From the NCBI RefSeq assembly GCF_900114845.1, contig NZ_FOUK01000003.1:558001-622000 (forward strand): a DNA stretch of 64,000 nucleotides, written 5' to 3'. The notes under the pieces are model-generated. The model had not been told where the DNA came from. It searched no databases and saw nothing but the letters and a program-made list of their open reading frames with translations. Source of the stretch: Pimelobacter simplex (GTDB lineage Bacteria; Actinomycetota; Actinomycetes; Propionibacteriales; Nocardioidaceae). This document shows, piece by piece, positions 28,002 through 37,678 of the stretch. A program made the translations under genes and the position numbers. Every line of letters begins with the position of its first letter. Within the stretch, counting starts at the first letter, position 1.

Positions 28002-31000
28002 GTGAGACACAACCTGTCCGGGCTCCTGCAGAAGGGAATCGGCCTCTCGCTCGTGGGCGCAGCCCTGGCCGTGGTCCCTTCGTCGCCCGTCACCGCGGCA
28101 CCCAACGACCCGTCGGTCCTCCAGCAGATGCGCAACGAGGCCCAGGGCAGCGTCACCGCGCGGACCTCGCCGGCGACCGCCAAGGTCGGCTTCATCAGCG
28201 CCACCGGCGACCTCTACCCGAGTGAGGTCTCCGGCAGGTCGAAGTCCGGCGCCGCCGCCAAGGCGACGGAGTACGTCGACAAGTACGCCCGCGCCTTCGG
28301 CGCCACCTCCGCCCAGCTCGACCAGTCCACCGTCACCGCGACGCCGGCCGGCTACACGGTCGACTTCGACCAGACCTACCAGGGCGTGCCGGTGTTCGGC
28401 GCCAAGCTCCGCGCGCAGCTCGACTCCGACGGCGACCTGACCTCCGTGTCCGGATACGTCGCCCCGAAGCTCAACCTCGACGTGAAGCCGAGCATCGACC
28501 GCGCGACCGCCGAGGCGACGGCCAAGCGGCTCGCCAGCCGCGCGCCCGCCGGCGCCGGCGAGGACGCCGCCAAGCCCGACGCCGCGAAGCTCACGGTCAC
28601 CAAGGCCGAGCTGAGCGTCTACCGGCTCGGCGCCCTGCAGGGCGTCGAGGGCCGCAACCTCCTCGCCTGGGTGGTCGAGGTGACCGACGGCCAGCAGGTC
28701 CGCGAGACGAGCATCCTCGACGCCACGACCGGCAAGGCGGTCAACCGGTACTCGATGATCGCCCACGCGCTCGACCGCGAGCTGCACGAGGAGACCATCG
28801 AGGACACCCCCGTCTGGAAGGAGGGCGACCCCTTCCCCGGCACTCTCGACCAGGACCAGCAGAACGAGGTCCAGGGCACCGGTGAGGCCTACTGGTTCTT
28901 CAAGAACTCCTTCGGCCGCGACTCCTTCGACGGCAACGGCAAGAAGATGATCACGGTCAACAACGACCCCGACATCGCCTGCCCCAACGCCAACTGGAAC
29001 GGCACCTCGACCAACTACTGCTCGGGCGTCTCCTCCGACGACACCGTCGCCCACGAGTGGGGCCACGCGTACACCGAGTACACCTCCGGCCTGCTCTACC
29101 AGTGGCAGTCGGGCGCTATGAACGAGGCCTACTCCGACATCTGGGGCGAGACGGTCGACATGCTCAACGACCGCTTCAACACGCCCGACGAGACCGCGCT
29201 CCGCACCGACGGCCACTGCTCGCAGGGCACGCGCACCGCCATCACGCTCGTGGTCAACAGCCCGGCCGAGGCGGCCGGCAGCTGCGTCGTCGTCCCGGCG
29301 TCCTTCGGCCCGGTCATCGGCAGCGAGATCACCTCCGACATGGTGATCGGCACCGACGTCGACGAGAACCCCGGTGACCCGGCCGTCGGCACGACCACCG
29401 ACGGCTGCTCGCCCTTCGACAACGCCGCGGCCATCGCGGGCAAGTTCGTCTACGTCGACCGCGGCTCCTGCAACTTCACCGTGAAGATCGACCACGCCGA
29501 GGACGCCGGGGCCACTGGCATCATCGTCGGCAACAACGACAGCCCCATCGGCTCGATCTCGGGTGACTCGCCGCTCTACGGTGCGATGGTCTCCAAGGCC
29601 GACGGCACCCGGATCAAGTCGGCCACCGGCACCCTCAACATCACGATGGCGCCGGCCGGCGCTCCCGTGCTGGACGCCAGCTACCGCTGGCTCTCGGGCG
29701 AGGACGACCCGGCCTTCGGCGGCGCGATCCGCGACATGTGGAACCCGAACTGCTACGGCGACCCGGGCAAGGTCTCCGACGAGGAGTACTACTGCGACAC
29801 CGCCGACAACGGCGGCGTGCACACCAACTCCGGCGTGGTCAACCACACCTACGCCCTGCTCGTCGACGGCGGCACGTTCAACGGCGTCACCGTCCCGGGC
29901 ATCGGGCTCGACAAGGCCGCGAACATCTTCTGGCGCACCCAGACGTCGTACCTGACGCCGATCTCGGGCTTCGCCGAGCTCGCCGACGGCCTCGACGCCT
30001 CGTGCCGCGACCTGACCGGCAACACCTCGCTGAAGAAGCTCACCGTGGGCACCGGCCCGACCGGTGGCGGGCAGGCCGACGGCGGTCCGATGCCGGCCAT
30101 CACCGCCGCCGACTGCGCCGCGGTCACCAAGGTGGCCCAGGCCACCGAGCTGCGGGTCAAGCCCGTGCAGTGCAACTTCCGCCTGATGTTCCGCAAGGGC
30201 ACGGTCGGCTGCGGCGACGGCACGGTCACCAAGAAGCTGTGGTCCCAGGAGTTCGAGGGGGCCGGTCTCCCGGCCGGCTGGACCACGGACATCGACGCCG
30301 ACAACAGCTACTTCGAGCCGACCATCAGCCGCGCGCTGCCCCCGATCAGCGAGAAGGGGACCCCGCACAAGGGCGGCGCCGGGATGCTCTACTTCAACGA
30401 CAAGGGCAATGCCGGCAACTACGGCAGCTGCAAGCCCAACGACCCGAACGACTACAGCTCGCGGGTCAGCGTGGCGACGCCCGAGCTGACGGTGCCCGAG
30501 GGTGACCTGCCCCGGCTCACCTTCGACCAGTACATGTCGTCCGAGGTCCGCACCGACGGCGGCAACGTCAAGGTCAGCGTCAACGGCGAGGCCTACGAGC
30601 TGGTCCCGGCCGACGCCTGGATCTACAACGGTCCGCGCACCACGCTGCTGAGCGCCGAGGAGGACAACACCAACCCGATGGCCGGCGAGGAGGCGTTCAC
30701 CGGCACCGACGGCGGCGTGCCGACCGGTTCGTGGGGCTTCTCGGCGATCGACCTGTCCGAGATCGCGGACGAGGGCGACACCGTCCAGTTCCGGTTCGAC
30801 TTCGGCATGGACGGCTGCAACGGCGTCGACGGCTGGTACATCGACAACGTGGCGCTGAGCATCTGCGACACGCCCGTCGCGCCGCCGGCGCCCAGCCCGG
30901 CCACGGTCGCCAAGACCGCGGTCGCCAAGAAGGGCGTCGTCAAGATCGGCGTCAAGGTCAAGAGCGGCGCCACGCCGAGCGGCAAGGTCAAGGTCACGAT

Positions 31001-31184
31001 CAAGGGCCGCACCTACACGGGCAAGGTGGTCCGTGGGGTCCTGACGATCAAGGCCAAGCCGCAGCTGGCCAAGCTGTGGCGCCACCACGTCCGCAAGGTC
31101 GGGGCGAAGGTCACCTACAAGGGTGACGCCAAGGTCGCGCCCTTCGCCGGGAAGGTCACGGTGAAGCTCAAGGGCCGGCAGTAG
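28002..31184 (+). CDS. Secreted M4 metallopeptidase with PA-domain insertion
   Basis: 1,060 residues from GTG 28002, with GAGGAG upstream. Signal peptide ends near PVTAA. An FTP/PepSY-type propeptide (~35-260) precedes the thermolysin-like domain: VAHEWGHAYTEY (zinc His351, His355), NEAYSD (Glu375), and the late catalytic His607 in GGVHTNSGVVNH. Between them sits a protease-associated domain (~424-550, CNFTVKIDHAEDAGATGIIV). A jelly-roll domain with GLPAGWTTD and VDGWYIDNVALSIC follows, then a Lys-rich beta-sandwich tail resembling that of the giant nuclease. It is likely an exported, self-maturing protease. Regulation is not visible. Confidence 0.92.
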   Translation: MRHNLSGLLQKGIGLSLVGAALAVVPSSPVTAAPNDPSVLQQMRNEAQGSVTARTSPATAKVGFISATGDLYPSEVSGRSKSGAAAKATEYVDKYARAFGATSAQLDQSTVTATPAGYTVDFDQTYQGVPVFGAKLRAQLDSDGDLTSVSGYVAPKLNLDVKPSIDRATAEATAKRLASRAPAGAGEDAAKPDAAKLTVTKAELSVYRLGALQGVEGRNLLAWVVEVTDGQQVRETSILDATTGKAVNRYSMIAHALDRELHEETIEDTPVWKEGDPFPGTLDQDQQNEVQGTGEAYWFFKNSFGRDSFDGNGKKMITVNNDPDIACPNANWNGTSTNYCSGVSSDDTVAHEWGHAYTEYTSGLLYQWQSGAMNEAYSDIWGETVDMLNDRFNTPDETALRTDGHCSQGTRTAITLVVNSPAEAAGSCVVVPASFGPVIGSEITSDMVIGTDVDENPGDPAVGTTTDGCSPFDNAAAIAGKFVYVDRGSCNFTVKIDHAEDAGATGIIVGNNDSPIGSISGDSPLYGAMVSKADGTRIKSATGTLNITMAPAGAPVLDASYRWLSGEDDPAFGGAIRDMWNPNCYGDPGKVSDEEYYCDTADNGGVHTNSGVVNHTYALLVDGGTFNGVTVPGIGLDKAANIFWRTQTSYLTPISGFAELADGLDASCRDLTGNTSLKKLTVGTGPTGGGQADGGPMPAITAADCAAVTKVAQATELRVKPVQCNFRLMFRKGTVGCGDGTVTKKLWSQEFEGAGLPAGWTTDIDADNSYFEPTISRALPPISEKGTPHKGGAGMLYFNDKGNAGNYGSCKPNDPNDYSSRVSVATPELTVPEGDLPRLTFDQYMSSEVRTDGGNVKVSVNGEAYELVPADAWIYNGPRTTLLSAEEDNTNPMAGEEAFTGTDGGVPTGSWGFSAIDLSEIADEGDTVQFRFDFGMDGCNGVDGWYIDNVALSICDTPVAPPAPSPATVAKTAVAKKGVVKIGVKVKSGATPSGKVKVTIKGRTYTGKVVRGVLTIKAKPQLAKLWRHHVRKVGAKVTYKGDAKVAPFAGKVTVKLKGRQ

Positions 31185-31197
31185 AGCGGGGACAGTA

Positions 31198-31233
31198 GGA
31201 ACGCCCCGTCCCCTCGTGGGGGCGGGGCGTTCC
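31198..31233 (+). terminator. Intrinsic-type hairpin after the M4 protease
   Basis: Stem GGAACGCCCCG (31198-31208) pairs with 31223-31233, extended inward by CCCC/GGGG around a short loop. It lies 14 bases after the stop codon and 36 bases before the next gene, so that gene probably has its own promoter. Confidence 0.8.
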
Positions 31234-31268
31234 GCCGTTCTGGGGCTCCGGTCTCCTACGCTCCTCTC

Positions 31269-31901
31269 ATGCGTCGCACCTCTCGGACCCGGCTGCCCCT
31301 GGTCACCGTGATCGCCGTGACCCTGACCGCGCTGCTCGCCACGCTCGCGCCGAGCGCCCAGGCCGCGCCCGTGCGATGGCGCGACGTCGTCAGCCGGGCG
31401 GACGTCGTCAAGGTGTTCCCCGCGCTCGCGCGCGAGGACCTGACGCGGGGCGTCGGCAACCCGAGCGTGAGCCACCCGAGCCCGGCAGGCTGCACGCCGA
31501 CCGAGACGCGGGCGAAGAAGGTCCTGTGGTTCGGCAACAGGGACAACTGGGCCGCCCGGAAGCGGGGGTTCTACACCGCCCTGGTGCAGTTCCGCACCGT
31601 CGCGGAGGCCAAGCGGCTCGTCACGGACATGAAGCGCTACGTGCGCGCCTGCTCGCACTACCAGGTCGGCAGCGTCCTCACGGTGCGCGTGCGTCCCGCC
31701 GCGCTGCCGCGGCTGGGCGACCAGCGGGTGGCCTACCGGCAGGTCCAGGAGTGGTCGACCGACCCCGGAGTGCAGCGGAGCACGATCGTCTACGTCCGCG
31801 AGGGCAAGCGGGTGATGGCGATGCGGGTCATGCTGCCGAAGACCGTCCCCGCCCGCGACATCGCTCGGATCGCGCGGGCCGGGGCCGCCAAGATGGGCTG
31901 A
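31269..31901 (+). CDS. Small secreted protein of unknown function
   Basis: 210 residues with a classical signal peptide (RRTSRTRLPLVTVIAVTLTA, cleavage near AQAAP). The mature domain is basic, with two Cys (AGCTPTET and VRACSHY) that may pair. Its alternating strands and helices recall extracellular sensor-like domains of actinobacterial lipoproteins, but I cannot name a family. It lies downstream of a terminator and converges on rnj, with stops 3 bases apart. Confidence 0.7.
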   Translation: MRRTSRTRLPLVTVIAVTLTALLATLAPSAQAAPVRWRDVVSRADVVKVFPALAREDLTRGVGNPSVSHPSPAGCTPTETRAKKVLWFGNRDNWAARKRGFYTALVQFRTVAEAKRLVTDMKRYVRACSHYQVGSVLTVRVRPAALPRLGDQRVAYRQVQEWSTDPGVQRSTIVYVREGKRVMAMRVMLPKTVPARDIARIARAGAAKMG

Positions 31902-31904
31902 GGC

Positions 31905-33590
31905 TCAGGCCTCGACGACCACCGGGATGATCATCGGGCGCCGCTTGTGCGCCGAGCTGACCCAGCGGCCGATGGTGCGGCGCACGGTCTGCTGGAGCTG
32001 GTAGGTGTCGGTGGTGCCCTCGGTCAGCGAGCGGTTGACCGCGTCGACGATGGGCTGCTTGATCGGCTCGAAGTCCGAGTCGGCCCAGGCGTGGCCGCGA
32101 GCGTGGATCTCGGGCCCGGCGGATACCTTGCCGGCCACCGAGTCGACGACGACGATGACCGAGATGAAGCCCTCCTCGCCGAGGATCCGGCGGTCCTTGA
32201 GCTCGGACTCGGTGACGTCGCCGACCGACTGGCCGTCGACGAACACGTAGCCGCACTCGACCTTGCCGACCACCGACGCGACGCCGTCGACGAGGTCGAC
32301 GACGACGCCGTCCTCGGCGTAGACGACGTTCTCGACGCCGGTCTGCTTGGCCAGGTCGCCGTTGGCGAGCATGTGCCGGACCTCGCCGTGCACCGGCAGC
32401 ACGTTGCGCGGCTTGACGATGTTGTAGCAGTAGAGCAGCTCGCCGGCGCTGGCGTGGCCGGAGACGTGGACCAGCGCGTTGCCCTTGTGGACGACGCGCG
32501 CGCCGAGCCGGGCCAGGCCGTTGATCACGCGGTAGACCGCGTTCTCGTTACCGGGGATCAGGCTCGAGGCGAGGACGACGGTGTCGCCCTCCTCGAGGTG
32601 CACGAAGTTGTGGGTGCGCTGGGCGATCCGGGCCAGGGCGCTGAGCGGTTCGCCCTGCGAGCCGGTGGAGATGAGCACCTGGCGCTCGGGGGCGAGGTCG
32701 GCGAGCTCCTTGGCCTCGACCATCACGCCCGGAGGCACGGTGAGGTAGCCGAGGTCGCGGGCGATGGCCATGTTGCGGACCATCGAGCGCCCGACGTAGG
32801 CGACCTTGCGGTTGTGCTTGACCGCCGCGTCGAGCACCTGCTGGACGCGGTGCACGTGGGAGGCGAAGCAGGCGACGATGATCCGCTGCTTCGACTCGGC
32901 GAAGGCCTGCTCGAGGACCGGGGTGATCTTGCGCTCGGCGGTGGTGAAGCCGGGCACCTCGGCGTTGGTCGAGTCGGTGAGGAAGAGGTCGACGCCCTCC
33001 TCACCGAGCCGCGCGAAGGCACGCAGGTCGGTGATCCGGCCGTCGAGCGGGAGCTGGTCCATCTTGAAGTCGCCGGTGTGGAGCACCATCCCGGCGCCGG
33101 TGCGGATGGCGACCGCGAGCGCGTCGGGGATGGAGTGGTTGACGGCGACGAACTCGAGGTCGAAGGGACCGAACGAGATCTTGTCGCCCTCCTTGACCGT
33201 GTAGAAGGGCGTCTGGCGCAGCCGGTGCTCGCGCAGCTTGGAGTTGAGCAGCGCCAGGGTCAGCTCGGAGCCGACGAGCGGGATGTCCTGACGCTCGCGC
33301 AGCAGGTACGGCGTCGCGCCGATGTGGTCCTCGTGCCCGTGGGTGAGCACGAGCGCCTCGACCTTGTCGAGCCGGTCCCGGATCGCCGCGAAGTCGGGGA
33401 GGATCAGGTCGACGCCCGGCTGGTGGTCGTCGGGGAAGAGCACGCCGCAGTCGACGATGAGCAGCCGGCCGTCGTACTCGAAGACCGTCATGTTGCGGCC
33501 GACCTCGCCGAGGCCGCCGAGCGGGATGACGCGCAGGCCGTTCTTCGGGAGCTTCGGCGGGGCGGAGAGCTCGGGGTGCGGGTGGCTCAT
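31905..33590 (-). CDS. rnj: Ribonuclease J
   Basis: 561 residues. Metallo-beta-lactamase/beta-CASP fold: the zinc motif THGHEDHIGATPYLL (~83-97), TGDFKMD, SHVHRVQQVL-type beta-CASP region, STGSQGEPLSALARIA and HVSGHASAGE. The C-terminal domain is of RNase J type. It is an RNase with 5'-3' exonuclease and endonuclease activity in mRNA decay and rRNA maturation. Its start codon overlaps the dapA stop by one base (TGATG), so the two are cotranscribed, the conserved actinobacterial dapA-rnj arrangement. Confidence 0.95.
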   Translation of the reverse strand: MSHPHPELSAPPKLPKNGLRVIPLGGLGEVGRNMTVFEYDGRLLIVDCGVLFPDDHQPGVDLILPDFAAIRDRLDKVEALVLTHGHEDHIGATPYLLRERQDIPLVGSELTLALLNSKLREHRLRQTPFYTVKEGDKISFGPFDLEFVAVNHSIPDALAVAIRTGAGMVLHTGDFKMDQLPLDGRITDLRAFARLGEEGVDLFLTDSTNAEVPGFTTAERKITPVLEQAFAESKQRIIVACFASHVHRVQQVLDAAVKHNRKVAYVGRSMVRNMAIARDLGYLTVPPGVMVEAKELADLAPERQVLISTGSQGEPLSALARIAQRTHNFVHLEEGDTVVLASSLIPGNENAVYRVINGLARLGARVVHKGNALVHVSGHASAGELLYCYNIVKPRNVLPVHGEVRHMLANGDLAKQTGVENVVYAEDGVVVDLVDGVASVVGKVECGYVFVDGQSVGDVTESELKDRRILGEEGFISVIVVVDSVAGKVSAGPEIHARGHAWADSDFEPIKQPIVDAVNRSLTEGTTDTYQLQQTVRRTIGRWVSSAHKRRPMIIPVVVEA

Positions 33591-34477
33591 CAGAGGAGGC
33601 CCGCCGCGGTCAGGCCGGCGCGGAGCCCGGCGACCTCACCGTCGTCGAGGGCCAGGAGTGGAGGTCGCACGACGCGGTTGCCGAGCACGCCGGCGAGCTC
33701 GAGCGCCCCCTTGGCGGTGGTGGCGCCGTAGTTGGCCACGCCCATGATCGCCTCGTAGGCGGGGATCAGGCCGGTGTGGATGCGCAGCGCCTCGGCGTGG
33801 TCGCCGGCGAGGAAGGCCTCGATCATCGCGCGCAGCTGGGTGCCCGCGACGTGGCCGACGACGGAGACCAGGCCGGTCGCGCCGTAGGCGAGGTAGCCGA
33901 GCGTGTTGACGTCGTCGCCGGAGTAGACGGCGTAGCCGAGGTCGACGAGCTGGGCCGTGCGCGACAGGTCGCCGGTGGCCTCCTTGACCGCGATCACGGT
34001 GTCCCACTGCTTCGCCGCGGCGTAGGTCTCGAGCGCGATCTTGGTGCCGGTGCGGCCGGGGACGTCGTAGAGCATCACCGGGACGCCGGTCGCCTCGACG
34101 ACGTGGCGGAAGTGGTTGAGCACGCCGGGCTGGCTGGGCTTGTTGTAGTACGGCGTGACCAGCAGCAGCCCGTCGGCGCCGACCTTCTCGGCCTGCTTGG
34201 CCAGCTCGACCGAGTGCCGGGTGTCGTTGGTGCCGACGCCGGCCACGACCTTGGCCCGGTCGCCCACCGCGTCCTTGACCGCGGCGAGGGTCTCGCCGTC
34301 CTCGGCGCCGGTGGTGGTCGGGGACTCGCCGGTGGTGCCGGAGACGACGATGCCGTCGTTGCCGTGGTCGACCAGGTGCTTGGCCACCTTCTGCACCCCG
34401 TCGAGGTCAACGGAGCCGTCCTCGTGGAACGGCGTGACCATGGCGGTCAACAGGGTGCCGAAGGGTGCAGAAGTCAT
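33590..34477 (-). CDS. dapA: 4-hydroxy-tetrahydrodipicolinate synthase
   Basis: 295 residues, standard for DapA. TIM-barrel aldolase: GTTGESPTT near residue 45-55, LLVTPYYNKPSQPG with the active-site Tyr (~136), YDVPGRTG, and the Schiff-base Lys in IAVKEATGD (~163). It condenses pyruvate with aspartate semialdehyde, the first committed step to lysine and meso-diaminopimelate for the cell wall. Coupled to rnj downstream. The 71-bp gap to the LLM gene may contain its promoter. Confidence 0.95.
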   Translation of the reverse strand: MTSAPFGTLLTAMVTPFHEDGSVDLDGVQKVAKHLVDHGNDGIVVSGTTGESPTTTGAEDGETLAAVKDAVGDRAKVVAGVGTNDTRHSVELAKQAEKVGADGLLLVTPYYNKPSQPGVLNHFRHVVEATGVPVMLYDVPGRTGTKIALETYAAAKQWDTVIAVKEATGDLSRTAQLVDLGYAVYSGDDVNTLGYLAYGATGLVSVVGHVAGTQLRAMIEAFLAGDHAEALRIHTGLIPAYEAIMGVANYGATTAKGALELAGVLGNRVVRPPLLALDDGEVAGLRAGLTAAGLL

Positions 34478-34548
34478 GGAGCCAGGCTATCGCCCCGGGC
34501 CCGGTATCCCTCACTCCGCCACCGCGGGCGGGCAAGTCGGGACCGACC

Positions 34549-35487
34549 TCACACGTGCGGCATGACCTCCGCGGCGACCAGCCGGAGGTGGTCGAGGTCG
34601 GCGAGATCGAGCGTCTGGAGGTAGATCCGCTGCGCGCCCAGCGCCTCGTAGCGCTTGATCTTGTCGACCACCTCGGCCGGCGTGCCGGCCAGGCCGTTGA
34701 CCCGCAGCTCGTCGACCTCGCGGCCGATGACGGCGGCGCGCCGGGCGATCGCGGCCTCGTCCTCCCCCACGCACAGCACGAGCGCGTTGGACCAGGTGAG
34801 CGAGGCCGGGTCGCGGCCGATGTCCTCGGCGGCACGGCGCACCCGGGCGAACTGGGCGGCCGTCGTCTCCTCGTCGACGAACGGCAGGTTGAACTCGTCG
34901 GCGTACGCCGCCGCGAGGGCCGGCGTCTGCTTCTTGCCGAGCCCGCCGACCAGGACCGGGACGCCGCCCCGGTGCCCGCCGTCCTGGACCGGCTTGGGCA
35001 GCGCCGGGCTGTCGGCGAGCTGGTAGTGGGTGCCGTCGAAGGCGAAGCGCTCCCCGACCGGCGTGGTCCACAGGCCGGTGATCAGGTCGAGCTGCTCGGC
35101 GTACCGCTCGAAGCGCTCGCGGGTGTCGGGGAACGGGATGCCGTAGGCGGTGTGCTCCTGGCCGAACCACCCGGCGCCGAGGCCGAGCTCGATCCGGCCG
35201 CCGCTCATCTGGTCGACCTGGGCGACCTGGATCGCGAGGACGCCGGGGTGCCGGAAGGTGGCGCTGGTCATCAGCGTCCCGAGCCGGATCGTGCTGGTCT
35301 CGCGGGCGAGGCCGGCGAGCGTCGTCCACGCGTCGGTCGAGCCGGGCAGCCCGTCCCCGCTCATGTGGAGGTAGTGGTCGCTGCGGAAGAAGGCGCCGAA
35401 GCCGAGGCGCTCGGCCTCCTGGGCGACGGCCAGCAGATCGTCGTAGGTCGCGCCCTGCTGCGGTTCGGTGAAGACACGGAGCTCCAT
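34549..35487 (-). CDS. LLM-class F420-dependent oxidoreductase
   Basis: 312 residues from ATG 35487 (MELRVFTEPQQG). A luciferase-like TIM barrel: GFGAFFRSDHYLHM, LGTLMTSATFRHPGVLAIQVAQ, and ELGLGAGWFGQEHTAYG are typical of the F420-binding LLM group. The substrate is unknown. It sits between dapA and folA in the same direction; since F420 chemistry and deazaflavin pools are typical of actinobacteria, the cofactor call is reasonable but not proven by a unique residue. Confidence 0.88.
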   Translation of the reverse strand: MELRVFTEPQQGATYDDLLAVAQEAERLGFGAFFRSDHYLHMSGDGLPGSTDAWTTLAGLARETSTIRLGTLMTSATFRHPGVLAIQVAQVDQMSGGRIELGLGAGWFGQEHTAYGIPFPDTRERFERYAEQLDLITGLWTTPVGERFAFDGTHYQLADSPALPKPVQDGGHRGGVPVLVGGLGKKQTPALAAAYADEFNLPFVDEETTAAQFARVRRAAEDIGRDPASLTWSNALVLCVGEDEAAIARRAAVIGREVDELRVNGLAGTPAEVVDKIKRYEALGAQRIYLQTLDLADLDHLRLVAAEVMPHV

Positions 35488-35500
35488 GGCTCCTACTGTG

Positions 35501-36022
35501 TCAGGCCCCTCCACACGCGAAGACGCGCTCCCACCACACGATGGTGAAACCGTCGCGCGGCTCACGCCGGACCTCGCGCCAGCGCTTCTTCCCGAACTCC
35601 GGGTAGTGGGTGTCGCCCGCGGGCGAGAGCGGGATCTCGGAGAGGATCTGCTCGTCGGCGTAGGGCAGCGCGGCCTCGTAGACGGCCGCTCCCCCGCCGA
35701 TCATCACCTGGCGGTCGTCGGGCTGGCCGGCGAGCAGCCGGTCGGCCAGCGCGAGCGCGTCGGTGATCGAGTGGGCGACCTCGACGCCCTCGGCGGTGTA
35801 GCCGGGGTCGCGGGTCAGGACGACGGTGGTCCGGCCCGGCAGCGGCCGGCCGATCCCCTCGTGGGTGGTCCGGCCCATGATCAGGACGTGGCCGGTCGTG
35901 GTGGCCTTGAAGTGCTGGAAGTCCTCGGAGATCTTCCACGGGATGTTCGCCTCGGCACCGATGACGCCGTTCTCGGCGACGGCGGCCACCATCGTGACGC
36001 GCCGCCCTGCGGGAGTGCTCAT
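35501..36022 (-). CDS. folA: Dihydrofolate reductase
   Basis: 173 residues from ATG 36022, which overlaps the thyA stop by ATGA. Family landmarks: [20 protein letters not shown] (substrate/Met20 loop), [23 protein letters not shown] (NADPH site), and [17 protein letters not shown]. It reduces dihydrofolate to tetrahydrofolate, recycling the dihydrofolate released by ThyA. The overlap gives coupled synthesis of the two enzymes. A 13-bp gap separates it from the LLM gene. Confidence 0.94.
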   Translation of the reverse strand: MSTPAGRRVTMVAAVAENGVIGAEANIPWKISEDFQHFKATTTGHVLIMGRTTHEGIGRPLPGRTTVVLTRDPGYTAEGVEVAHSITDALALADRLLAGQPDDRQVMIGGGAAVYEAALPYADEQILSEIPLSPAGDTHYPEFGKKRWREVRREPRDGFTIVWWERVFACGGA

Positions 36023-36813
36023 ACGGCGATCGGCGCCTTGATCGCGGGGTGCGGGTCGTAGCCCTCGACGGCGATGTCCTCGAGCTCGAAGGCGTCGATC
36101 TCGGTGACCGCGGGGTTCAGCACCAGGGTCGGCAGCGGCCGCGGCTCGCGGGTGAGCTGGAGCCGGGCCTGCTCGAGGTGGTTGGCGTAGAGGTGTGCGT
36201 CGCCGAGCGTGTGGACGAAGTCGCCGACGCCGAGGCCGGCCACCTGGGCGACCATGTGGGTGAGCAACGCGTACGACGCGATGTTGAACGGGACGCCCAG
36301 GAAGACGTCGGCCGAGCGCTGGTAGAGCTGGCAGCTCAGCCGGCCGTCGGCGACGTAGAACTGGAACATGCTGTGGCACGGCGGCAGCGCCATGTCGTCG
36401 ACCTGGCTCGGGTTCCACGCCGAGACGATGTGCCGGCGGCTGTCGGGGTTGGCCCGGATCTGCGCGATCACCTGGGCGAGCTGGTCGATGTGGCCGCCGT
36501 CGGGCGTGGGCCACGAGCGCCACTGGGCGCCGTAGACGGGGCCGAGGTCGCCGTTCTCGTCGGCCCACTCGTCCCAGATCGAGATGCCGCGCTCCTGCAG
36601 CCAGCGCACGTTGGTGTCGCCGCGCAGGAACCAGAGCAGCTCACCGAAGACCGAGCGGGTGTGGATCTTCTTCGTCGTCACCAGCGGGAAGCCCGCGGTC
36701 AGGTCGAAGCGCATCTGGTGGCCGAACACGCTGAGCGTGCCGGTGCCGGTGCGGTCGCTCTTGTCGACGCCCTCGTCGAGGATCCGCTGGACGAGGTCGA
36801 GGTACGCGCGCAC
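36019..36813 (-). CDS. thyA: Thymidylate synthase (ThyA type)
   Basis: 264 residues, the E. coli ThyA length. It shows [18 protein letters not shown] near the N-terminus, the catalytic Cys in [12 protein letters not shown] (~146), [19 protein letters not shown] and [13 protein letters not shown]. It methylates dUMP using methylene-tetrahydrofolate, producing dihydrofolate for the overlapping folA product. Many actinobacteria use flavin-dependent ThyX instead or in addition; no thyX is in this window. Confidence 0.95.
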   Translation of the reverse strand: MRAYLDLVQRILDEGVDKSDRTGTGTLSVFGHQMRFDLTAGFPLVTTKKIHTRSVFGELLWFLRGDTNVRWLQERGISIWDEWADENGDLGPVYGAQWRSWPTPDGGHIDQLAQVIAQIRANPDSRRHIVSAWNPSQVDDMALPPCHSMFQFYVADGRLSCQLYQRSADVFLGVPFNIASYALLTHMVAQVAGLGVGDFVHTLGDAHLYANHLEQARLQLTREPRPLPTLVLNPAVTEIDAFELEDIAVEGYDPHPAIKAPIAV

Positions 36814-36840
36814 GCGCTCAGCCTAGGCGGCGACCGGTCG

Positions 36841-37674
36841 TCACAGCGTGACCGTCCCCTGGATGGTCGTGAGGGTGTCGCCGCCGACCCAGATCGTGCC
36901 GTCGTCACCGGTGTCGACGTGGATCCGGCCGCGCCGGCCGATCGCGGTGCCCTGGGCCGCGACGTACGACGCCGGGAGGACGCCGGTCGTCGTGAGCCAC
37001 TGGGCCAGCGAGGCGTTGAGCGAGCCGGTCACCGGGTCCTCGACCATGGCGGGCTCGTCGGGGCAGAAGGCGCGGACCTCGACCGCGCACTCCGCGCCGT
37101 CGGGATGCGGCCCGATCACGCCGACCTTCTCGCCGAGCCGGCTCGGGTCCGGCGTGAGCGCGAGCACCTCCTCGGCGCTCGCGAGCCGGACGCCGACCCA
37201 GCCGGGCCCGTTGTCGGCCCAGGCGAGGTCGAGGATCCGGTCGCGCGCGATGCCCAGGCCCGCCGCGATCTGGACGGCGAGCGCCTCGTCGACCGGCCCC
37301 GAGCGGAGCAGGTCGGGCGCGGCGAAGGCAAGCCGGCCGCCGTCCCGGCGCAGCTCGACGAGACCGACCCCGCACTCCTGGACCAGCCGCTCGCCCTGCG
37401 GCACACCGCCGGCCTCGAGCCAGGCGTGCGCGGAGCCGAGCGTCGGGTGCCCCGCGAACGGGAGCTCGGTCTCGGTGGTGAAGATCCGCAGCCGGTAGTC
37501 GGCCGCCGGGTCGGTCGGCTCGAGCAGGAACGTCGTCTCGCTGAGGTTGGTCCAGCGGGCGAACCGCTGCATCTCCTCGTCGGACATGCCGTCGGCGCCG
37601 TGGACGACAGCCACGGGGTTGCCGAGCAGGGGCTCGGTGGTGAAGACGTCGACCTGGCGGAAGGCGCGGGTCAT
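36841..37674 (-). CDS. PhzF family isomerase/epimerase-like protein
   Basis: 277 residues. PhzF hallmarks: QVDVFTTEPLLGNPVAVV, the catalytic Glu46 in NLSETTFLLEP, FTTETELPFAGHPTLGSAHAWL, and DPVTGSLNASLAQWL in the second half. The fold is related to diaminopimelate epimerase. No phenazine genes are near, so this is one of the many PhzF paralogues of unknown substrate. It follows a small gene 4 bp away and precedes thyA by 27 bp. Confidence 0.88.
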   Translation of the reverse strand: MTRAFRQVDVFTTEPLLGNPVAVVHGADGMSDEEMQRFARWTNLSETTFLLEPTDPAADYRLRIFTTETELPFAGHPTLGSAHAWLEAGGVPQGERLVQECGVGLVELRRDGGRLAFAAPDLLRSGPVDEALAVQIAAGLGIARDRILDLAWADNGPGWVGVRLASAEEVLALTPDPSRLGEKVGVIGPHPDGAECAVEVRAFCPDEPAMVEDPVTGSLNASLAQWLTTTGVLPASYVAAQGTAIGRRGRIHVDTGDDGTIWVGGDTLTTIQGTVTL

Positions 37675-37678
37675 CGCG

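Noticed and set aside
27981..31658. 1,225-codon antisense frame over the M4 protease
   Set aside because: Low-complexity Val/Gly/Arg composition; the other strand encodes a complete metallopeptidase with catalytic residues.
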